Assembly (NCBI GenBank): GCA_020724265.1
Contig: DYHH01000025.1
Coordinates: 1-58,155 of the forward strand
Source: Melioribacter roseus
GTDB taxonomy: Bacteria; Bacteroidota; Ignavibacteria; Ignavibacteriales; Melioribacteraceae
DNA: 58,155 bases
Direction: 5' to 3'
The position numbers and the translations under genes were made by a program. Shown piece by piece: positions 25,284-35,154 of this stretch. The notes under the pieces were generated by a model that searched no databases, had not been told where the DNA came from, and was given only the letters and a program-made list of their open reading frames with translations. The stretch's first letter is position 1; every line of letters starts with the position of its first letter.

Positions 25284-25919
25284 CTAATCAATTAGGTAAA
25301 GATAGTTTGGTAATTTTACTCTCAAACCGGTGTTGCTTCCGTCCAAATCACTCCACTGATCGCCGATTGAAAGAATAATATTATATCCTTGCTCGGTTAG
25401 AATTTTTCTTTCGTAATCTTTAAACTCTTCAGCGAGCATTTTTCTTGTTTTATCAGTTCGTGTAATTAATGTATCGAAGGTAATTATGCCAACCTGGTTT
25501 AGATTTCTAATTGTTGCATTGTACTCGTAATCTTTTCTTCCGGTTAAAAATACAATTCCAACATTTCTTTCGAGCAGCCAATCATATAATCTTCTTGTTT
25601 GCGGAATTACTTCGCAATCGGCTCTTTGTATCCATTCACCCCATAGCTGCCATTCGAACCCGAAACCGATTTCTTTTGTGTGTGCATAGTTGGAAAGAAT
25701 TGTTTCGTCAACATCAAATATTGCCAAAGAGTTTTCCGGGAAGTTATGTTTTTCCAATTTCTTAATTGTTGAATTTATTATTTCTGTTACTTCTTTATCA
25801 TATTGACCGTTCTCGTAATAATCTTGGACAATAGCTTTCGCAGTATCCAAGTTTACTAACTCAGTAGAACTGCATCCTACAAAAACTAATGGAATGAGAA
25901 TCAACAAAAATTTCTTCAT
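25284..25919 (-). CDS. HAD-superfamily acid phosphatase lipoprotein (e(P4)/class C type)
   Basis: From the ATG at 25917-25919 (AGGAGG six bases upstream) the protein has 211 residues and begins with a lipoprotein signal ending FVGC (C16). It carries HAD motif I as IFDVDETIL (D69, D71), motif II in VFLTGRKDYEY, and motif III/IV around KMLAEEFKDYERKILTEQGY and SIGDQWSDLDG. Family members are outer-membrane or periplasmic phosphomonoesterases that release phosphate from nucleotides. The open frame continues 13 codons further upstream without a ribosome-binding site. Confidence 0.88.
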   Translation of the reverse strand: MKKFLLILIPLVFVGCSSTELVNLDTAKAIVQDYYENGQYDKEVTEIINSTIKKLEKHNFPENSLAIFDVDETILSNYAHTKEIGFGFEWQLWGEWIQRADCEVIPQTRRLYDWLLERNVGIVFLTGRKDYEYNATIRNLNQVGIITFDTLITRTDKTRKMLAEEFKDYERKILTEQGYNIILSIGDQWSDLDGSNTGLRVKLPNYLYLID

Positions 25920-25946
25920 TAATACCTCCTGTATATAGATAGAAAA

Positions 25947-25980
25947 GGGCTGTTTCAATTTGTTCGCATTGAAACAACCC
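25947..25980 (-). terminator. Terminator of the hslVU operon
   Basis: A 13-bp stem with one wobble pair, GGGCTGTTTCAAT (25947-25959) against ATTGAAACAACCC (25968-25980), lies 28 bases past the hslU stop. On the minus strand it is followed by CTTTTCT. Confidence 0.7.
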
Positions 25981-26008
25981 GAATTTTTCCACGAAATGTG
26001 AAAATCGA

Positions 26009-27397
26009 TTAAAGAATATATTTACTTAGATCTCTGTCTTTAACAATTGAATCAAGTTTATCAAAAACCAGTTTACCTGTAATTTCAAATTTCTTCTCTT
26101 TGTTTTTATCCGGCACATCGAATAAAATATCTTCCAATAAAGTTGTGAGAATTGTATGTAATCTTCTTGCCCCGATATTTTCAACTTCCGCATTAACGTG
26201 TGCAGCGGTTCTAGCCACTTCTTTAATTGCATCTTCTTTGAATGTTATATCTACACCTTCAGTGCTGAGCATAGCGGTGTATTGTTTTAATAAAGCATTT
26301 TGAGGAAGTGTAAGAATTTTGACAAAATCTTCTTCACTCAAACTGCTTAATTCAACTCTAATCGGGAATCTACCTTGAAGTTCGGGAATTAGGTCCGATG
26401 GTTTTGAAACATGGAAGGCACCGGATGCAATAAATAAAATATGATCGGTTTTAACAACTCCGTATTTTGTATTTACCGTGGAACCTTCTACAATTGGAAG
26501 TAAGTCGCGTTGAACTCCTTCGCGGGATACATCGGGACCTTGCTGACTTTTGGCACCGGCAATTTTGTCTATTTCATCAATAAAAACAATACCCGATTCT
26601 TGAACACGTTTTACAGCTTCACGTTGTACGGCTTCCATATCGATTAACTTTGCCGCTTCTTCCTGGGCAATTATTTTTCTTGCTTCGGCTATTGTTGTTT
26701 TTCTTTTTTTCTTTTTTTTCGGCATCATACTGCTCATAAGTTCTTGAATATTGATGCCCATATCGTCAAATCCAACCGGTCCAAGAACTTGCATACCGAC
26801 TGCAGGCTGTGTTGTATCGAATTCAATCATTCTTTCATCAAGCTCGCCGTTCTGTAGTTTCTTTCTCATCCATTCTCGAGTCTTTTCATTTTGAAGTGCT
26901 TCGGTTTCATCGGTTACATCAGTTGATACCGAAGTGTTGGATGGTTGATTAGGGCGTTTTACGGGGGGAATTAATAAATCAAGAATTTTTTCTTCGGCAA
27001 TTGTTTCGGCTTTCTCGTGTACTTCCTCAGTCTTTTCTTGACGAACCATGTTAACGGCTAATTCGGTTAAATCCCGGATCATTGATTCGACGTCTCTGCC
27101 AACATATCCGACTTCGGTAAATTTTGATGCTTCAACTTTTATAAACGGTGCACCGGCAAGTTTTGCTAATCTTCTTGCAATTTCGGTTTTGCCTACACCG
27201 GTTGGACCGATTAGTATAATATTATTAGGAACAATTTCTTCCCTTATCGCTTCTTCAACTTGCTGTCTTCTCCAACGGTTTCTAAGTGCTATAGCAACTG
27301 CGCGTTTTGCATCTCTTTGACCAATAATAAATTTATCCAATTCATCTACAATTTGTGTTGGTGTTAAATTTTCCATCAATTGAAATTTGTGTGACAT
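26009..27397 (-). CDS. hslU: HslU, ATPase subunit of the HslVU protease
   Basis: A 462-residue AAA+ unfoldase that feeds substrates into HslV. Walker A is GPTGVGKT (64-71), preceded by [19 protein letters not shown]. The I-domain is charged and includes [16 protein letters not shown]; Walker B and sensor are [15 protein letters not shown] and [28 protein letters not shown]. The C-terminus (DRDLSKYIL) is the tail that inserts into HslV to activate it. It starts 2 bases after hslV ends. Confidence 0.96.
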   Translation of the reverse strand: MSHKFQLMENLTPTQIVDELDKFIIGQRDAKRAVAIALRNRWRRQQVEEAIREEIVPNNIILIGPTGVGKTEIARRLAKLAGAPFIKVEASKFTEVGYVGRDVESMIRDLTELAVNMVRQEKTEEVHEKAETIAEEKILDLLIPPVKRPNQPSNTSVSTDVTDETEALQNEKTREWMRKKLQNGELDERMIEFDTTQPAVGMQVLGPVGFDDMGINIQELMSSMMPKKKKKRKTTIAEARKIIAQEEAAKLIDMEAVQREAVKRVQESGIVFIDEIDKIAGAKSQQGPDVSREGVQRDLLPIVEGSTVNTKYGVVKTDHILFIASGAFHVSKPSDLIPELQGRFPIRVELSSLSEEDFVKILTLPQNALLKQYTAMLSTEGVDITFKEDAIKEVARTAAHVNAEVENIGARRLHTILTTLLEDILFDVPDKNKEKKFEITGKLVFDKLDSIVKDRDLSKYIL

Positions 27398-27399
27398 AC

Positions 27400-27942
27400 T
27401 TATCCTTCTATTACTTCAACATTAATATTACTGTTTGTATAAATACATATATCCGCCGCAGTTTTAAGAGCCTCTTCTACAATTTCTTTAGCCGATAAGT
27501 TGCTGTATTTCTTTAACATTTTTGCTGCGGCAAGGGCAAACATTCCGCCGGAACCAATTGCTACAATGTTGTCGTCCGGTTCAATTACATCGCCGGTACC
27601 GGAAACAACAAATGTTTTATCTTTTGAAACAACTGCCAACATTGCTTCAAGTCTACGAAGATATTTATCTGTTCTCCAATCTTTGGCAAGTTCAACAACG
27701 GAACGGCTGACATTACCGTTGTATTGTTCGAGTTTTTCTTCAAATCTCCCAAGTAAAGTAAATGAATCGGCTGCCGAACCTGCAAATCCGCATAACACTT
27801 GTCCGTTCATTAATTTTCTAATTTTCATCGAATTATGTTTCATAACTGTATTGCCGAGTGATACCTGCCCGTCTCCGCCAATTGCAGCAACATCGTTATG
27901 AATAATTCCAAGTATTGTTGTTGATCTAAATTTTTTACTCAT
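27400..27942 (-). CDS. hslV: HslV, proteolytic subunit of the HslVU protease
   Basis: A 180-residue proteasome-like subunit. The catalytic threonine is in RSTTILGI, most likely T8 or T9, so a short propeptide MSKKFRS would be removed. [20 protein letters not shown] and [12 protein letters not shown] are family-conserved, as is [15 protein letters not shown]. The gene is first in the hslVU operon and its upstream spacer contains a TACTTTTG sequence. Confidence 0.96.
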   Translation of the reverse strand: MSKKFRSTTILGIIHNDVAAIGGDGQVSLGNTVMKHNSMKIRKLMNGQVLCGFAGSAADSFTLLGRFEEKLEQYNGNVSRSVVELAKDWRTDKYLRRLEAMLAVVSKDKTFVVSGTGDVIEPDDNIVAIGSGGMFALAAAKMLKKYSNLSAKEIVEEALKTAADICIYTNSNINVEVIEG

Positions 27943-28001
27943 TATTTCTCCTATATATCATCTTAAGGAATCATAATCATATCTTGTTATTTGCGCCCCA
28001 T

Positions 28002-28009
28002 CAAAAGTA
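28002..28009 (-). promoter_or_regulatory. Possible -7 element for hslVU
   Basis: TACTTTTG on the minus strand, 60 bases before the hslV ATG, is identical to the element before the MddA-like operon and fits TAnnTTTG. No clear -33 element accompanies it. Confidence 0.3.
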
Positions 28010-28033
28010 AGGAGTAATGCTAATTATGATTTT

Positions 28034-28660
28034 TTATGTTTTTAAAAATTTCACCGGTATCAATCTCGGTGTAATCTTTTGATATTGGACATATTCTTCA
28101 CCGAAAAGTTCTACTAATTTTCTTTCTTCATAGATTGAACCGATTATAAAATAAAGTGATAAACAAATAAAGAACACTAAATAGAAGAAAGACATAACCG
28201 GACGTAAACCTAAGAACAAAATTGAAAAGAAATAAATGGGATGTCTTGAGAACTTAAACGCACCGGTTTTCTTCAGTTGATATCTTTCATCTAATTCGCT
28301 TGGGTTGTATTCTCCCCGTAAATATCTTTTGATCTGTGTAATACCTAAGAACTCCCAGATATTAACCGCAGAGGCAGCCCAAATAAATCCAATAAGTGCA
28401 AAGAACTGAAGCACAAAAATAACAATATCCCACGGATAAATTAAATCATATATAATAATATCAGGTTTAGGTGATAACTCGTAAATAAGATAAAATGTAA
28501 TCAACGAAACAACATTATAGAATAATCTATAGAATGCTATTTTATCTCCGATTTCTTCAACAAGTTTTCTCTTTAACTTATTAGATGCAAGTATTGAATG
28601 AGAAAAACCGAATAGTACAAAAAGAAAAACAATTATGAGTGCATCAATTAGAAGTGTCAT
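28034..28660 (-). CDS. NnrU/isoprenylcysteine-methyltransferase-like membrane protein
   Basis: A 208-residue protein with about five hydrophobic segments and the C-terminal signature KFSRHPIYFFSILFLG...EERKLVELFGEEYVQYQKITPRLIP. This is the SAM-binding end of the membrane methyltransferase superfamily that includes MddA, NnrU and ICMT. The N-terminus LFGFSHSILASNKLKRKL parallels the QHSIMARKGFKK of the MddA-like protein in this window, so the two are distant relatives. Its start overlaps the rpoN stop by 4 bases, so it is translated with sigma-54. Confidence 0.75.
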   Translation of the reverse strand: MTLLIDALIIVFLFVLFGFSHSILASNKLKRKLVEEIGDKIAFYRLFYNVVSLITFYLIYELSPKPDIIIYDLIYPWDIVIFVLQFFALIGFIWAASAVNIWEFLGITQIKRYLRGEYNPSELDERYQLKKTGAFKFSRHPIYFFSILFLGLRPVMSFFYLVFFICLSLYFIIGSIYEERKLVELFGEEYVQYQKITPRLIPVKFLKT

Positions 28661-30105
28661 AACTCTTTACGCAGACGGGCAACCGGTAATTTAAGCTGCT
28701 CTCTATATTTTGCAACTGTTCTACGGGCAATATGGATTCCTTTATCTTGAAGCATTTTAGAAATTTTCTCATCACTGTATGGGTTTTTCTTTGATTCGCC
28801 GTCGATTATTTCTTTTATAAGTTCTTTAATATGTTTATTCGAAATTTCATCGCCCGAATCTGTTGAAAGTCCTTCGCTGAAGAAATATTTTAATTCGTGT
28901 ATACCTTGCGGACTTTGTACATACTTACCGTTTACAACCCTGCTTATTGTAGAAATATCCATTCCAATTTCATCGGCAATATCTTTATAAATCATCGGTT
29001 TAAGATGTTTAGGACCGCTTTCAAAGAAGTGATACTGCTTTTCCAAAATAGCACGCATTATTTTCATTAACGTATTTCTTCTTTGCTGAATTGAAGCAAT
29101 AAACCATTTAGCCGATTCAAACTTTTCGCGCAAGAACTTATGTGTTTCTTTATCGCGCTCGTTCATTTTTCTTCTTCGTTTATTGGAATCAATCATTTCC
29201 AAATAAGTTTGACTTATTGTAACCGAAGGCATAGATTTATCGTTGAGTGTAACGATGTAGTTATTTTCCACTTTTTCAATTAAGAAATCCGGTGTTATTT
29301 GATTCGATTCAACTTCATCTATATTTCCTTCGCCCGGTTTAGGGTTGAGTTTTTGTATTAGGTCAAGAGTAGAACGAAGAGTAGTCCGTGTTAAATTCAT
29401 TTCCTTTTCGATTATGTCGAAACGCTTATTGACGAATTCCTTATAGAAATCGGTTAAAATTTTTTCGGCGAGATAAGAGTAATACGGGTCATAAGATGAA
29501 TTGCGAATTTGTATAAGCAGACATTCTCTTAAATCTCTTGCACCAATACCTACCGGTTCCAAAGTTTGAATAATCCCTAAAACTTTTTCGCCCTGTTCAA
29601 GAGTTACGTCAATTTCTTCGAAGAGTTTCAGTTCTTTAATAATTTTTTTCAAATTGGCTTTAAAGTAACCGTCTCTATCTAAACTACCGATAATATTTTC
29701 ACCGATAATAACTTCTTCATCCGAAAGATCGAGCATGTTGAGCTGTTCAACCAATTGTTCGCGCAAAGTTGTTCTTTGAGGGGCAATTGGTTGTGTTTGT
29801 TCATCATCGCGACTTCTATTTAACCTGTCGTTATCAATATCAACATCGTTCATGTAATCTTCTAATTCAAACTCATCATCGGAACTGTCATAATCTTCTT
29901 CGGTATCTAATGTTTCATCCGATGAATCATCGTCTTTTAATTCAAGTTCTTCATCAAGTACTTCTTCAAGAATCGGATTTAATTCGAGTTCCGTTTTTAT
30001 TCGTTGTTCGAGCGCAAGTGTATTAAGCTGCAGCAATTTCTGGTATTGAATCTGCTGAGGTGAAAGTTTCTGTTGTAGCGCAAATTTTTGTTGTAGTGAT
30101 AGCAT
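28657..30105 (-). CDS. rpoN: RNA polymerase sigma-54 factor
   Basis: A 482-residue sigma-54. Region I is glutamine-rich (SLQQKFALQQKLSPQQIQYQ), region II is strongly acidic, and region III contains the core-binding and promoter helix-turn-helix (DIADEIGMDISTISRVVNGKYVQ). The C-terminal RpoN box reads ARRTVAKYREQL. It recognises -24/-12 promoters and needs an NtrC-type activator; one such activator and a matching promoter are at 48.6-50.2 kb. It is in an operon with a DUF3109 gene upstream and a membrane methyltransferase-like gene downstream. Confidence 0.97.
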   Translation of the reverse strand: MLSLQQKFALQQKLSPQQIQYQKLLQLNTLALEQRIKTELELNPILEEVLDEELELKDDDSSDETLDTEEDYDSSDDEFELEDYMNDVDIDNDRLNRSRDDEQTQPIAPQRTTLREQLVEQLNMLDLSDEEVIIGENIIGSLDRDGYFKANLKKIIKELKLFEEIDVTLEQGEKVLGIIQTLEPVGIGARDLRECLLIQIRNSSYDPYYSYLAEKILTDFYKEFVNKRFDIIEKEMNLTRTTLRSTLDLIQKLNPKPGEGNIDEVESNQITPDFLIEKVENNYIVTLNDKSMPSVTISQTYLEMIDSNKRRRKMNERDKETHKFLREKFESAKWFIASIQQRRNTLMKIMRAILEKQYHFFESGPKHLKPMIYKDIADEIGMDISTISRVVNGKYVQSPQGIHELKYFFSEGLSTDSGDEISNKHIKELIKEIIDGESKKNPYSDEKISKMLQDKGIHIARRTVAKYREQLKLPVARLRKEL

Positions 30106-30108
30106 AAC

Positions 30109-30675
30109 TTATTTTTCTAAAAATTTCTTTGCCTGTTCAAACCATTGATTACCGTATAGTCTTTTCAACGAGTCTTTGCAAAATTCCAAAATTGTTAAAT
30201 TAGTTTTCTCCCCTTTTTCAACAGCAGGAGAACATTCGCTGTAATTTTCGTAACGCAAAATGTCGCCGCCAAAAGAAGCAACACGAATCGGGAATAAATG
30301 ACAAGAAATTGGTTTTTGAAAGTTAATTTTTCCCTCTGAGTATGCTTTTTCGATGCCACATCTTGCAATTTCGTTATCGAAATAAACAAATACACAAGCC
30401 TTATTGTCAACACTCTGTGTCATTAACTGACCGAATTTTTCCACCCAAAACCCGGTTGTTTCAATCTCATCAAGATGCCGCTTAGGAAGATACTCTTTTA
30501 TTATATGAAGTTTACCGTTTATTTTATCAATTTCTTTTTGAGTTATCGGTGCGCCGAATTCGCTTTCCATTGTACAACAAGCACCCTTGCATTTTTCAAG
30601 ATCGCATGTGAATTTAACCTCAAATATTTCGGGATTTATCACAATGTCGTTTATTTCAACAAAATTCTGTCTCAT
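30109..30675 (-). CDS. DUF3109 family cysteine-cluster protein
   Basis: A 188-residue protein with an N-terminal cysteine cluster CDLEKCKGACC and further cysteines in DNKACVFV, ARCGIEKA, PISCHLFP and YSECSPA. The arrangement is that of DUF3109, related to the YkgJ-type proteins thought to bind zinc or an iron-sulfur cluster. No reaction is known. It ends 3 bases before rpoN and is probably the first gene of that operon. Confidence 0.85.
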   Translation of the reverse strand: MRQNFVEINDIVINPEIFEVKFTCDLEKCKGACCTMESEFGAPITQKEIDKINGKLHIIKEYLPKRHLDEIETTGFWVEKFGQLMTQSVDNKACVFVYFDNEIARCGIEKAYSEGKINFQKPISCHLFPIRVASFGGDILRYENYSECSPAVEKGEKTNLTILEFCKDSLKRLYGNQWFEQAKKFLEK

Positions 30676-30769
30676 TATCCTAATTAAAAATTGTGGCGCA
30701 AGATAACAATTTTGCGTTTGTTTATAAAGAAATTAGCATCTTATATATTATTAAATAAATGGTTTTGCA

Positions 30770-31558
30770 ATGGAATTCAAAAACAAAACGATACTTCTTA
30801 CGGGTGCATCAACAGGTATAGGAAAGGAAATTGCTAAAAAGCTTGCAATGATTAGCTGCAGATTAATTTTAATTGCACGAAGGACAAATTTAATTGAAGA
30901 ATATCTTTCCGCGATAAATAACAAACGTGCTGATATTGAAGTTATTCAATGTGATGTTTCGAAAAAAGAATCTGTTATTGAGAGTATGATTAAAATTAAG
31001 ACCCGCCTGGCGGACAGGCAGGATAAGATTAAGAATAATATTGATATCGCTATACTTAATGCAGGAATAAGTTACAGAACAGATATAACAGAGCTTAACT
31101 CCAAACATGCGGAAGAAATTTTCGGCGTAAATGTAATGGGAATAATTTACTGGGTTGAACAATTACTTCCGGATATGTTGAATCGTAAAGATGGAATGAT
31201 TGTAGGAGTTTCAAGTTTGGCTGATAGCCGGGGTCATGCCAAAAGTGAATTCTATTGTGCAAGTAAATCTGCCGCCACAAAAATACTCGAAGGACTACGG
31301 GTTGAACTGCATCCGTACAACATAAAAGTAGTAACGGTTAAACCGGGATTTGTGGAAACTCCGATGACTGCTAAAAATAAATTTAAAATGCCATTATTAA
31401 TGGAACCCGAAAAAGCTGCCGATTTAATTTTAAGTGGAATTGAAAAAGAAAAACCTGTAATTGCATTTCCGCTACCGATCGTCTTTGCATCATGGCTGGG
31501 CGGAATTTTGCCAAGCAGAGTTTATGAGTTTTTTGCGAAAAGAGTGAAGGTTAGATAA
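30770..31558 (+). CDS. Short-chain dehydrogenase/reductase
   Basis: A 262-residue classical SDR with cofactor motif TGASTGIG (11-18), NAGIS, VSSLADSRG and the catalytic YCASK. A C-terminal hydrophobic piece (VFASWLGGILPSRVYEFF) may attach it to membranes, as in the DltE/YqjQ-like group. Residues 78-85 (TRLADRQD), between the dinucleotide-fold strand and NNIDIAILNAG, are encoded by a GC-rich palindrome at 31002-31022 and look like an in-frame insertion. The substrate is not evident. A methyltransferase gene follows in the same direction. Confidence 0.88.
   Translation: MEFKNKTILLTGASTGIGKEIAKKLAMISCRLILIARRTNLIEEYLSAINNKRADIEVIQCDVSKKESVIESMIKIKTRLADRQDKIKNNIDIAILNAGISYRTDITELNSKHAEEIFGVNVMGIIYWVEQLLPDMLNRKDGMIVGVSSLADSRGHAKSEFYCASKSAATKILEGLRVELHPYNIKVVTVKPGFVETPMTAKNKFKMPLLMEPEKAADLILSGIEKEKPVIAFPLPIVFASWLGGILPSRVYEFFAKRVKVR
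31002..31022. repeat. 21-bp GC-rich palindromic repeat, copy 2, inside the SDR gene
   Basis: CCCGCCTGG-CGGA-CAGGCAGG in the plus strand is the reverse complement, with three differences, of the intergenic palindrome at 9605-9625. It adds codons of high GC content (CGC CTG GCG GAC AGG CAG) to an AT-rich gene and keeps the frame. Confidence 0.65.
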
Positions 31559-31589
31559 CTATTATATTTTACTATATATTGAATTTTAA

Positions 31590-32372
31590 ATGGATAAATC
31601 AAAACAAGAACAAATCTTTTTTGAAATTCACACCGACCTACCACGTGAAGGTCCCGGTAATTTTAAATCAACTAAAGCAGCTTTTTCATTTTTAACCGAA
31701 TTGCCTGAGAAACCGGTTATTCTTGATATCGGTTGCGGACCCGGTAAACAAACATTTGATCTTGCTAAAATCTCAAATAGCATAATTACGGCTATAGATA
31801 ACCATCATGCTTATATTGATCGGTTAAATAAAAAAGCTTCCGATCAAAATATATCATCAAGAGTTACCGGTAAGGTTGGAGATATGAACAATCTTCAATT
31901 CGAAGAACATTCATTTGATATTATATGGGCTGAGGGTTCAATTTATTTAATGGGAATCGGTAAAGCATTATCACTTTGGAAAAAATTTCTTAAACCAAAC
32001 GGCTATATAGTTTTTAGCGAATTATGCTGGTTTAAAGATGATCGTCCGGATGAAATCGAAAATTATTGGCTTTCGAATTACGGAGAAATTAAAACAATCG
32101 ATTCCATAGTAAAGTTTTTATCTAATACCGATTATAAATTTATAGGCAGTTATGTATTACCCGATAACGCTTGGTGGGATGATTATTATACGCCGCTCAC
32201 AAACAGAATCAATGATCTGAAGAAAAAATACTCCAACGATCCGGAAGCTACGCAAGTATTGGAAAATGAATCACTGGAAATGGAAATGCATAAAAAGTAT
32301 TCTGCTTATTATGGATATTCGTTTTTTGTGGTAAAGAATATTTTGTATTATCATAATAGTAAATACAAATAA
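31590..32372 (+). CDS. SAM-dependent methyltransferase
   Basis: A 260-residue class I methyltransferase with motif I VILDIGCGPGKQTFDL, acidic residue in ITAIDNHHAYID, and DIIWAEGSIYLMGIGKALSLWKKFLKPNGYIVFSE. The aromatic-rich tail (NAWWDDYYTPL, YYGYSFFVVKN) resembles methyltransferases of the UbiE/small-substrate group. The substrate is unknown. It follows the SDR gene by 31 bases. Confidence 0.82.
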   Translation: MDKSKQEQIFFEIHTDLPREGPGNFKSTKAAFSFLTELPEKPVILDIGCGPGKQTFDLAKISNSIITAIDNHHAYIDRLNKKASDQNISSRVTGKVGDMNNLQFEEHSFDIIWAEGSIYLMGIGKALSLWKKFLKPNGYIVFSELCWFKDDRPDEIENYWLSNYGEIKTIDSIVKFLSNTDYKFIGSYVLPDNAWWDDYYTPLTNRINDLKKKYSNDPEATQVLENESLEMEMHKKYSAYYGYSFFVVKNILYYHNSKYK

Positions 32373-32438
32373 ATCAAGTTACCTATAAAACAAATTGTTT
32401 CTTTATGTCATTATAAACTCATTAATAATTTTAGCATT

Positions 32439-35090
32439 ATGAAAAAGTCAATAATAATTATATCGGCATTATTAATGTTGTCACAGTATATATATTCACA
32501 ATCATTTTCACATCCACCGGAAGAATTTCGCAAGTCAGAAGAGCAAAGTTGGCGAGAATTAATTGCTGCATCACAAAATTTTAGTGAAAGAGATTACTTT
32601 GATGTTCTTTTTTATAATATAAATGTAGATATCAAAATTCATACAAGATATATAACCGGAAATGTACTTTGCCGGTTTAAATCACTTAAAGAAAATTTAC
32701 AATTCATTGTACTCGACTTGCACAATGCACTAAAAGTTGACAGCATAAAAGGAAATGTAAATAGCTTTGAAGTAATAGGAGATTCGATCAAAATATTTTT
32801 AGATAACTCTCTAAATTATGGCGATGTTACCGAGATAGAAGTCTTTTATCGCGGAGTTCCTGAATTAGCAAACGAAGTAAAGGGTTTAAGGTACGAAACA
32901 CACGGTCTCAATGAGCCGGTAATCGCAACATTATCAACACCATATTTAGCACATTACTGGTATCCTTGTAAAGACGGCCCGGGCGATAAAGCTGATTCGG
33001 TTTATATAAATATTACGATACCCGACACAACTATTCGAGGTATTCCATTAATCGCAGTATCCAATGGAGTATTAGAAAATATAGTTATCGAAAACGGTAT
33101 GAAGACCTTTCAATGGCGCGAGAGATATCCTATTGTTACTTACTATGTAATGGCGGCAATTTCAAACTACAGAACTTTCCAGCATGTATTTGAAACCGAA
33201 AGCAGAAAAAATTTTCCAATCGATTACTATGTGTTTGATGATCATTTATCAATTGCTCAAACAGGCGTAGCTCAACTTCCCGAAGCTATGGAATTGTTTT
33301 CCGAACTTTTTGGTGAATATCCGTTTGCAGATGAAAAATATGGAATGACTCAACTTGGTTATTACGGTGCAATAGAAAATCAAACTAATACAATTACAAA
33401 TAACTTGTCCTTAAGCTGGTTTTCTACTTCGGTACACGAACTTGCTCATATGTGGTTTGGTGATATGATTACTTGTAAAACATGGAATCACGCCTGGTTG
33501 AATGAAGGTTTCGCAACCTATTCGGAGGCTTTATGGGCTGAATCGGTTGGCGGATTTGAAGCGTATAAATCATATATATCTACTTTTGAATATTTCTATG
33601 AAGGAACTCTTTACTTATATGATGATAGTGATCCGTTTGGAATTTTCATCCCTATAATTTATAACAAGGGGGCTTATTTTCTTCATATGTTAAGAGGGTT
33701 ATTAGGAGATGAAGTATTCTTCCAATGCTTATATACGTATGCAAATCATCCCGATCTAAAATATGCTTATGCTGAAACCGATGACTTTAAAAATATTTGT
33801 GAAGAAATAAGCGGAATGGATTTGGATTTCTTCTTTAATCAATGGATTTACGAAGAAGGATTTCCTCACTATAACTTTGGATGGTCTTCAACTGAAGATA
33901 ATGATTCATATAAAATTGATGTGTTGATTGAACAAAAACAAACTATGGGACCGATTTTCACAATGCCAATTGAACTAGTCGTCGAGTATATTGATGGCTC
34001 TAATGACTCATTTATCCTTTGGGACTCAACTCAAAGCAGTATATATAATTTAATGGTTAGCAAAGAACCGGCAAGAGTTCTTTTTGATCCCGACAATTGG
34101 ATATTGAAAAAAGTTGATCACGTTATATACAACCCTTCGATGGATAAAGGCGTACTATTGGTAAACGGACTAAATTGGAATGGAGATATCATAAGCTCTT
34201 ATGAGAATAAAGCTTATTGGGGAGAAGTAAATATTTCTTTCTGGGATTTATACGAAGCACCGAATGCGGGCTATCCCTCAACTCTGCCGATTCCCTTAGG
34301 CAATGGAGATTTAATTGCATCTTCTTTACAGAATTACTCAACTATAATTTGGGTTTCAGGCAGCAATGATGCAAATAAGTTTAATAAAGAGTTAATGAAA
34401 AATTATTTAGACTATGGCGGAAATCTGGTTTTACTCACAAATGCCGGAAGAAATTTTTTGGACGATTCATTGCAGAATTATTTGGGGATAACTTGGACTC
34501 CGTCTCCTTTATCAACGGTGAGAGATTTTCAAAGTGTCCATAATGAGTTAATGAACATTGCAGTAACCGCAAATCAATTATTTATTAATTTATTTGAAAC
34601 AGAACTCACTTCAGAATCCTCTACTTTATTATATCAGACAGTTGAAGGATTTGATTTTCCAAGAGGAACAGGAGTTATTTCTCAGCCGATGGACAAAGGA
34701 AAATTAGTATTGCTTGCTTGTAAGCCCAATCTATTCGATTATGAAGGCTTATCAAAAAATATGCAAGCTATAATAAATAAGTTTTTTGATGAACCGTTAA
34801 CGGATGTTGAAGATGACATTTTATTATTCGAATATAATTTGGAATCGATTTATCCAAATCCATTTAATCCAAAAACAACAATACAATTCTCTATTCCACA
34901 AACGGAAAAAGTAATTTTAACAGCATATAATATTTTGGGTCAAAAGGTAAATGAGATAGTTAATGCTAGCTATCGAGCCGGTACACATAAAGTGGAATGG
35001 AACGCTGACAATTTATCGAGCGGTGTTTATATTATTAAACTCAATGCAGGAAAGTTTTATTCAACAACCAAAGCATTGCTCCTAAAATAA
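32439..35090 (+). CDS. T9SS-secreted M1 family aminopeptidase
   Basis: An 883-residue secreted metalloprotease. After a signal peptide (ends IYSQ) comes the M1 beta domain, the exopeptidase motif GAIEN in place of GAMEN, and the zinc site HELAHMW (H333, E334, H337) with E356 in WLNEGF, exactly the M1 spacing. The C-terminal 80 residues are a type IX sorting domain (YPNPFNPKT, YNILGQKVNE, LSSGVYIIKL). The middle part lies outside the catalytic core and may be a binding domain. The protein would act outside the cell, trimming peptides for uptake. Confidence 0.9.
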   Translation: MKKSIIIISALLMLSQYIYSQSFSHPPEEFRKSEEQSWRELIAASQNFSERDYFDVLFYNINVDIKIHTRYITGNVLCRFKSLKENLQFIVLDLHNALKVDSIKGNVNSFEVIGDSIKIFLDNSLNYGDVTEIEVFYRGVPELANEVKGLRYETHGLNEPVIATLSTPYLAHYWYPCKDGPGDKADSVYINITIPDTTIRGIPLIAVSNGVLENIVIENGMKTFQWRERYPIVTYYVMAAISNYRTFQHVFETESRKNFPIDYYVFDDHLSIAQTGVAQLPEAMELFSELFGEYPFADEKYGMTQLGYYGAIENQTNTITNNLSLSWFSTSVHELAHMWFGDMITCKTWNHAWLNEGFATYSEALWAESVGGFEAYKSYISTFEYFYEGTLYLYDDSDPFGIFIPIIYNKGAYFLHMLRGLLGDEVFFQCLYTYANHPDLKYAYAETDDFKNICEEISGMDLDFFFNQWIYEEGFPHYNFGWSSTEDNDSYKIDVLIEQKQTMGPIFTMPIELVVEYIDGSNDSFILWDSTQSSIYNLMVSKEPARVLFDPDNWILKKVDHVIYNPSMDKGVLLVNGLNWNGDIISSYENKAYWGEVNISFWDLYEAPNAGYPSTLPIPLGNGDLIASSLQNYSTIIWVSGSNDANKFNKELMKNYLDYGGNLVLLTNAGRNFLDDSLQNYLGITWTPSPLSTVRDFQSVHNELMNIAVTANQLFINLFETELTSESSTLLYQTVEGFDFPRGTGVISQPMDKGKLVLLACKPNLFDYEGLSKNMQAIINKFFDEPLTDVEDDILLFEYNLESIYPNPFNPKTTIQFSIPQTEKVILTAYNILGQKVNEIVNASYRAGTHKVEWNADNLSSGVYIIKLNAGKFYSTTKALLLK

Positions 35091-35154
35091 ACTACCTTTT
35101 TGGGTGATGTCTATCAAGAATTAATGACTTTATATTTATTGATAATAAATTTGC

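Noticed and set aside
27500-27901. 133-residue plus-strand ORF over hslV
   Set aside because: Antisense to a clearly conserved protease gene; serine- and proline-rich shadow sequence.
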